Source of the DNA: CAZILN01 sp964540005
GTDB lineage: Bacteria > Bacteroidota > Bacteroidia > Bacteroidales > SM23-62
DNA length: 10,561 nt
NCBI GenBank assembly: GCA_964540005.1
Contig: CAZILN010000058.1
Span: 1-10,561, forward strand
Direction of reading: 5' to 3'
Shown here: positions 7,901 to 10,561 of the stretch, piece by piece
How positions within the stretch are numbered: position 1 is the first letter of the stretch
Layout of the letters: the number at the start of each line of letters is the position of its first letter
Notes under the pieces: generated by a model
Seen by the model: the letters and a program-made list of their open reading frames with translations, nothing else
Database searches by the model: none
What the model was told of the DNA's origin: nothing
Program-made: the position numbers and the translations under genes

Positions 7901-7971
7901 TTGATTATCTGTGCAAAGGCGGCATATCCCAAAAACATTAAGGAGACTGATATTAAACAGAATGCTCGCAT
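4906..7971 (-). CDS. Hybrid two-component regulator (HTCS) with a beta-helix periplasmic sensor and AraC output
   Basis: One 1021-residue chain carries a whole signalling path. It has a signal peptide (1-20), a periplasmic parallel beta-helix (about 21-403), a membrane segment (about 443-463) preceded by the HTCS-type FPPLWRIWWAL motif, and a short helical linker. The HisKA domain has phospho-acceptor His503 (ISHEFRTPLTLI). The HATPase domain has N-box Asn621, G1 DSGKGIP (656-662) and G2 GTGIGL (686-691). A Pro/Glu-rich linker (about 725-770) leads to a receiver with acidic Asp779, phospho-acceptor Asp821, Thr851 and Lys873, then a two-helix-turn-helix AraC domain (about 915-1019). All catalytic residues are intact. 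HTCS proteins normally sense glycans through beta-propeller and Y_Y_Y domains and drive neighbouring polysaccharide-use genes. Here neither sensor domain nor any SusC/SusD gene is visible, and the sensor instead copies the secreted protein encoded next. The start is supported by the signal peptide; there is no Shine-Dalgarno. Confidence 0.93.
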   Translation of the reverse strand: MRAFCLISVSLMFLGYAAFAQIINIPEDYPSIQSGIDSAGNGDTILVAEGRYYENINFRGKAIIVASHLIIDNDSSHISRTIIDGSRPMNPDSASVVFMVSGEDSTSNLCGFTITGGAGTVMKAINQSDRMGGGILIVQCGGKIDRNLIEHNAIVDNRGTVFGGGIFAGSSNEQSFNIIISGNIIRFNNLVSNRSPQGAGLLASKGKKGSIFIRGNTISHNKAHCTGSTSAFAGGIHILYQVPSEGPFIVSDNLITDNELKGDISTPRTSPTDPAYFPHLGAGIFVSIFESAGLLTDLNPYPLIYNNTISNNHTDGYGGGIAVGQRVNRLPNSVICPRPFILNNSIIDNTAVDGAGIYNDFGTPVLVGNIIRNKLSNSDCNEIKNYNNGLIYESRNKIQGDWKGEIILCLGGNLYLNHEGINMKIKGTDMKTQLAATTFPPLWRIWWALVLYGLMLIFFLIWYRSFLLNRAKLRTALEVERLEKEKALEIDQMKSRFFANISHEFRTPLTLIQVSLSELAGTRQDPAKGDTDLLRVMDRNTTRLLSLINQLLDLSKLEIGNIRLNVSEGDLAVFLKRIVLSFLSLAESKHISYDYDLPDTSMSLFFDGDKLEKILTNLISNAFKFTPEGGQISVILKYLYQDDNDPPLNIELTVRDSGKGIPDDQIDKIFDRFYQVSSSDTREEEGTGIGLSLTKELVEVYRGEIKVESVPGRGSTFTVRLPVARGQFSEEEIVPAPDKTPVRTITEEPVTAVPEPEVPERHEVQATGKDGEIVLIVEDNYDLRTYIARNLEPFFQVVESENGRTGLEKAVDIIPNLLITDLMMPEMDGMELCKNMKENERTCHIPIVVLTAKADRDSKLNCLESGADDFIIKPFDMEELQVRVRNLIMQRKKLREKFNRDLLADPSAGPVRSPDDRLFEKILNCFNQHIDDTEFNTDQMAGELSLSRAQLFRKIQALTGHTPNDLLNRIRLRKAAMLFREGHSNIGQVMYAVGFSTPSYFARCFKEHYGLIPSEYIKRPG

Positions 7972-8036
7972 TGACGTGAAACCTGGATTATCGGAGTTTT
8001 AGCTCTACGGGCGTGAGAAATGTGAGATGCCTATTA

Positions 8037-8068
8037 TAAAAATAACACTAAATATCCAGTAATTCAAA
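8037..8068 (-). promoter_or_regulatory. Candidate promoter of the HTCS gene
   Basis: In gene direction TTTG (8068-8065) is followed after 20 bases by TATTTTTA (8044-8037), which fits TAnnTTTG except at the last base. Spacing and composition match Bacteroidota promoters. The leader would be about 60 bases. Neither the 10-mer nor the repeats found before the two downstream genes occur here. Confidence 0.45.
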
Positions 8069-8108
8069 TAGCTAATCGTGGATTTTCTGAATATAGGTCA
8101 AGGTAATA

Positions 8109-8585
8109 TCATAATCTATTAGCAGGGCAGTTTTCAAAGAATTGAAGCTCAAATATTCTTAATTTACTGGATTTAGTGGAAACTACAATTCTCATGTTCA
8201 GTGCGGGGGACAAGTAATACGCCCTATCGTCGGGAATGTCGGCGATGACCCAAAAATCAACACAATCAGCGAAGACCTTAAAGTCGCCCATTCCCCACTG
8301 GCAACCAATGAGTATTACACTGATAAGGAGGGCAACTAGCGCTATTCCATTGAGATCAACTGTGACGATTTCCTGTTCCTCTCCCCTAAGAATCCGGCTG
8401 GATTTATTCTTAACTCTTTTGCATCCTGAATATTTTGATGTACCTTTAATTAAGCAGTCGCACTCCTTTCAAAGTCCAACTACATCTTATTTGAAATTAC
8501 CACTTTCATCTCTCATTTTCTCAAACACCTTATAAAACCTTTCAAGTGTGAAAACATTGGCTTCTTCATTGTTACTAATTACTAA
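8109..8585 (-). pseudogene. Decayed reading frame, unidentified
   Basis: One minus-strand frame reads across 159 codons with only two interruptions, TAA at 8489-8487 and TGA at 8471-8469. The last 120 codons (8468-8109) are uninterrupted but offer no ATG, GTG or TTG start until 8291, which would give a 60-residue protein. Text on both sides looks protein-like: TLERFYKVFEKMRDESG before the stops, KYSGCKRVKNKSSRILRGEE after them, then a hydrophobic run ending in a lipobox-like LIGC (8312-8301), then DFWVIADIPDDRAYYLSP. I do not recognise the family; the DFWVI...DDRAYYLSP segment loosely recalls the end of some restriction-like endonucleases, but this is weak. It may be a gene broken by nonsense mutations. 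A real 60-residue protein from 8291 remains possible. Confidence 0.4.
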
Positions 8586-8607
8586 TTAGAACTTTAATAA
8601 TTAAATT

Positions 8608-9165
8608 ATGAAAAAGAAAGTATTGGTTTTAACCACATTATTGGTTTGCTCTGCACCAATTATTAACGCACAATTCGCTTTTTCAGTCAGGCCGGGAATG
8701 CAATTAAATGGCGCATCTTTTGGTCAATACAATGAAAAAATGGTTTATTACTGTGGTCTGCAGTTTGGAAATGGGTCAGTTAAATATAAAGATGAAGATA
8801 CTGACAATAAGATCAAACTGCACCTGTTTATGCCATTCATTGGAACAAAATTCTATGTTTCACAAAATGATCCTGTCAGGACCTCAATTAACATTAATGT
8901 ATTCAAACCAGTAATTTTCGGGAAGGAGATTGATGATGGCCGGGTGGATAGTGATTTTGGCGAGGATATAAATAAATTTGGTGTATGGGGTGGCCAGATG
9001 GGTTTTGAAACGGAATATTATTTTCATGAATCATTCAGTATTGGGGGAGAGTTTGGAATCCGTCTCGGGAACTACAGATATAAGGAAACTGAGGATCATG
9101 AATATATGGAAATTGTGAATTTTAATATGACATATGTTGCCATAGCACTGAATTTCTATCTGTAA
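8608..9165 (+). CDS. Small outer-membrane beta-barrel protein
   Basis: The 185-residue product has a clear signal peptide (1-21, MKKKVLVL to INAQ, cut before QFAF). Alternating amphipathic segments follow, such as FAFSVRPGMQL, KIKLHLFMPFIGTKFYV, SININVFKPVIF, GGQMGFETEYYF, FSIGGEFGIRLGNYRY and MTYVAIALNFYL. The length of about 164 mature residues, the glycine-aromatic strands and the terminal aromatic strand fit a compact eight-strand-type barrel of the porin/OMP_b-brl class. No enzymatic or transport motif is visible, so the role is unknown. It has no Shine-Dalgarno, as is usual in this phylum. It diverges from the HTCS across a long gap and is followed 190 bp later by the methyltransferase gene on the same strand; co-transcription is possible but not shown. 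Confidence 0.75.
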   Translation: MKKKVLVLTTLLVCSAPIINAQFAFSVRPGMQLNGASFGQYNEKMVYYCGLQFGNGSVKYKDEDTDNKIKLHLFMPFIGTKFYVSQNDPVRTSININVFKPVIFGKEIDDGRVDSDFGEDINKFGVWGGQMGFETEYYFHESFSIGGEFGIRLGNYRYKETEDHEYMEIVNFNMTYVAIALNFYL

Positions 9166-9231
9166 AGTTATATCGCCTTCTTCAGGAATTGTTCATCCAG
9201 TTTGGTCAGTATAACATGGTAAGTTTATGCA

Positions 9232-9330
9232 GATGACTTCATAGATTACTGATTGTTATTCTGAAGTCTGAACTCAATTTTAAACCTTTTCAGGATTAAG
9301 AGGTCCAATAATTTATCTACTGAAGTCGTC
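9232..9330. repeat. Three copies of TGAAGTC upstream of the methyltransferase gene, one inverted
   Basis: GATGACTTCA (9232-9241) is complementary to TGAAGTC at 9262-9268 (7 bp) and, counting one G-U pair, to all ten bases of TGAAGTCGTC at 9321-9330. Two mutually exclusive stems could form in RNA, or the copies could be DNA-binding half sites. The arms are short and the match may be chance. Confidence 0.3.
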
Positions 9331-9355
9331 ATTTGCAGTAAAATAACACTACATC

Positions 9356-9997
9356 ATGCAAAAACTACCCGGTCTTCTAAGTCTGATATCTTTATTATTA
9401 CTTGTTTTTCAGGTTCATGCACAAAGCACTGAAACCGAAATTGACCGCAAAGTCAAGGCATTCCTGGATGATAGTCCCGGCAGGAACTATAATATGAATG
9501 TGCCCGCAGTAGACGGTCAGCTGCTGCATGACATAGTGCTTGAAAACGGCTATAAAAACGCCCTGGAGATTGGAACATCAACCGGTGTTTCCGGTATATG
9601 GATTGCCTGGGCACTGAGCAAGACAGGAGGAAAACTTATAACCATTGATATTGATGAAACACGCCACAAAGAGGCCCTGGAGAATTTCAAAAAGGTGGGC
9701 TTGTCGGAATATATAGATGCCAGGCTGGCCGATGCCCATAAACTTGTTCCTGAGCTTGAAGGCCCCTTTGACTTCGTATTCAGTGATGCCGATAAGGATT
9801 GGTACCGGAATTACTTCGAGGCTGTTGACCCAAAGCTGGTTGTGAACGGCTGCTACACTTCTCACAATGTCTCTGACCGGGGGTACGGCTGGGCTTCTGT
9901 TTATCTAAGCTTTTTAAAGCAGCTCCCAAACTACGAAACTACCGTGAATAACAGGGGTTCAGGGGTGGCCATATCTTATAAAAGATCTGAGAAATAG
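9356..9997 (+). CDS. Exported O-methyltransferase-like protein (class I SAM fold)
   Basis: This 213-residue protein has a signal peptide (1-22, MQKLPGLLS to VHA, cut before QSTETE) in front of a compact O-methyltransferase fold of the catechol/caffeoyl-CoA type. SAM-binding motif I is EIGTSTGVSG (71-80) and the ribose-binding acidic strand is ITIDIDE (95-101). The metal-site strand FDFVFSDADK (138-147) is intact. The family's usual DN ligand pair in the DNV motif is here HN (TSHNV, 168-172), an Asp-to-His change at a metal ligand. The acceptor substrate is unknown. Export is odd, because SAM is a cytoplasmic cofactor. A start at Met47 would remove the signal but also the helix before motif I, so the long start is preferred. 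The gene has no Shine-Dalgarno and converges with the next gene with a 4-bp gap. Confidence 0.8.
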   Translation: MQKLPGLLSLISLLLLVFQVHAQSTETEIDRKVKAFLDDSPGRNYNMNVPAVDGQLLHDIVLENGYKNALEIGTSTGVSGIWIAWALSKTGGKLITIDIDETRHKEALENFKKVGLSEYIDARLADAHKLVPELEGPFDFVFSDADKDWYRNYFEAVDPKLVVNGCYTSHNVSDRGYGWASVYLSFLKQLPNYETTVNNRGSGVAISYKRSEK

Positions 9998-10001
9998 CCT
10001 G

Positions 10002-10561
10002 TCATTCAAATAATTGCTGGAAATTTGCAGGATTTACTATCCTGATTCCTTTTGGATTATAATTAGTCAGAAAGCTTTCCGGTATCCTGGCTTTGCGTTT
10101 TTGTTTCATTTTAAACTCAAAGACTTCGAGGTAACCGGCGTATTCTTCTATCAGATCTATTTCAGCTCCATCATAAGTCCTCCAGAAATAGTGATGTGTA
10201 TTAGTCTTTACTGCCCCGCTGAAGATGATTCTTTGACTGATACAGAAGTTTTCCCATAAAGCTCCTGCATCTGTTCTACTGCTGAGTGGTTTGAAATCAC
10301 CCAGGAGGGCATTCCTGATACCCGTATCATAGAAATAATATTTCCGGCTTTTCTTTATTTCATTTCTTAAATTTCTGCTATAAGATGATAAACTATATAT
10401 AACATATGCTTTTTCAAGCAGATCAATATATTTCTCGACCGTTAGTCTTGATATTCCGAGCAAACCGGAAAGCTCATTTAAGGAAACCTGCGAGCCAGTT
10501 TGCAATGCCAGTGCTTTCAACAACTTTCTCAGGAGTGCAGGATTCTTTATGCGCTCATGTA
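10002..10561 (-). CDS. AAA-family ATPase with DUF4143, C-terminal part only (runs off right edge)
   Basis: The frame stays open from the stop at 10002 to the window edge, about 186 codons. The TTG at 10523 lies inside the gene, because coding sequence (HERIKNPALLRKLL) continues upstream of it. What is visible is the C-terminal half of the widespread 'ATP-binding protein / DUF4143' family. A winged-helix segment (SLNELSGLLGISRLTVEKYI, then DLLEKAYVIYSL) is followed by SRNLRNEIKKSRKYYFYDTG, RTDAGALWENF, and a restriction-like AEIDLIEE...EVFEFK motif with the D...ExK arrangement. The Walker motifs would lie beyond the edge. Members are common in Bacteroidota accessory regions and their cellular role is poorly defined. 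The gene faces the methyltransferase tail to tail. Confidence 0.85.
   Translation of the reverse strand, partial: HERIKNPALLRKLLKALALQTGSQVSLNELSGLLGISRLTVEKYIDLLEKAYVIYSLSSYSRNLRNEIKKSRKYYFYDTGIRNALLGDFKPLSSRTDAGALWENFCISQRIIFSGAVKTNTHHYFWRTYDGAEIDLIEEYAGYLEVFEFKMKQKRKARIPESFLTNYNPKGIRIVNPANFQQLFE

Larger units (their letters stand above)
7972..8607. other. Intergenic region between the divergent HTCS and outer-membrane protein genes
   Basis: This gap of about 640 bp holds a candidate HTCS promoter (8037-8068) and a decayed minus-strand frame (8109-8585), both listed separately. The stretch 8586-8607 is AT-rich leader for the gene at 8608, preceded by a short tandem ACTAATT repeat around 8574-8587. 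I could not place a convincing TAnnTTTG promoter for that gene. Confidence 0.6.

Noticed and set aside
8236..8535. Plus-strand open frame of 99 codons
   Set aside because: Its composition is Ser/Leu/Pro/Thr-rich with no domain-like pattern, and it lies antisense to the more protein-like decayed frame at 8109-8585.
1..10561. Polysaccharide utilisation locus, because of the HTCS
   Set aside because: No SusC/SusD pair, glycoside hydrolase or lyase with recognisable catalytic motifs appears in the window.

Overview
The window looks like a chromosomal stretch from a free-living member of the Bacteroidota, most plausibly a Bacteroidales/Marinilabiliales-type marine or sediment lineage. The clues are a type IX secretion (T9SS) C-terminal sorting domain, a hybrid two-component system (HTCS) with a fused AraC output domain, calcium-loop/LRR surface proteins, promoters resembling the Bacteroidota TAnnTTTG -7 element, and start codons mostly without a Shine-Dalgarno sequence. 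The taxonomic call is inferred from these traits, not from a marker gene.

Left two thirds (1-7971), all on the minus strand. Transcription runs from an HTCS regulator (7971 to 4906), through a secreted parallel beta-helix protein with a T9SS tail (4813 to 2291), to a large secreted leucine-rich-repeat protein (1981 down past the window edge) that carries a frameshift near 1235. The HTCS does not carry the usual beta-propeller/Y_Y_Y periplasmic sensor. Its periplasmic part is a right-handed beta-helix closely matching the helix of the secreted protein next door: 71 of the first 101 residues from the signal-peptide end are identical by hand count.

The non-coding DNA here is informative. The 92-bp spacer between the HTCS and the secreted helix gene contains a 14-bp direct repeat with 21-bp phasing (13/14 identical), a -7-like element, and a strong Shine-Dalgarno whose 8-bp complement lies just upstream. 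The LRR gene's upstream region shares the exact 10-mer TGTTATAGAC with that spacer, at almost the same distance from its own -7 element, and has a 12-bp imperfect inverted repeat at the equivalent activator position. I infer a small regulon: a beta-helix-sensing HTCS that switches on a secreted look-alike of its own sensor plus an LRR surface protein.

Right third (7972-10561). A gap of about 640 bp holds the presumed HTCS promoter and a decayed minus-strand reading frame. It is followed by two plus-strand genes: a small outer-membrane beta-barrel protein (8608-9165) and an O-methyltransferase-like protein with an export signal (9356-9997). Convergent with the latter, and 4 bp away, is the C-terminal part of an AAA-type ATPase with a DUF4143 domain, running off the right edge. 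I saw no tRNA, rRNA, CRISPR array, insertion sequence or transposase.
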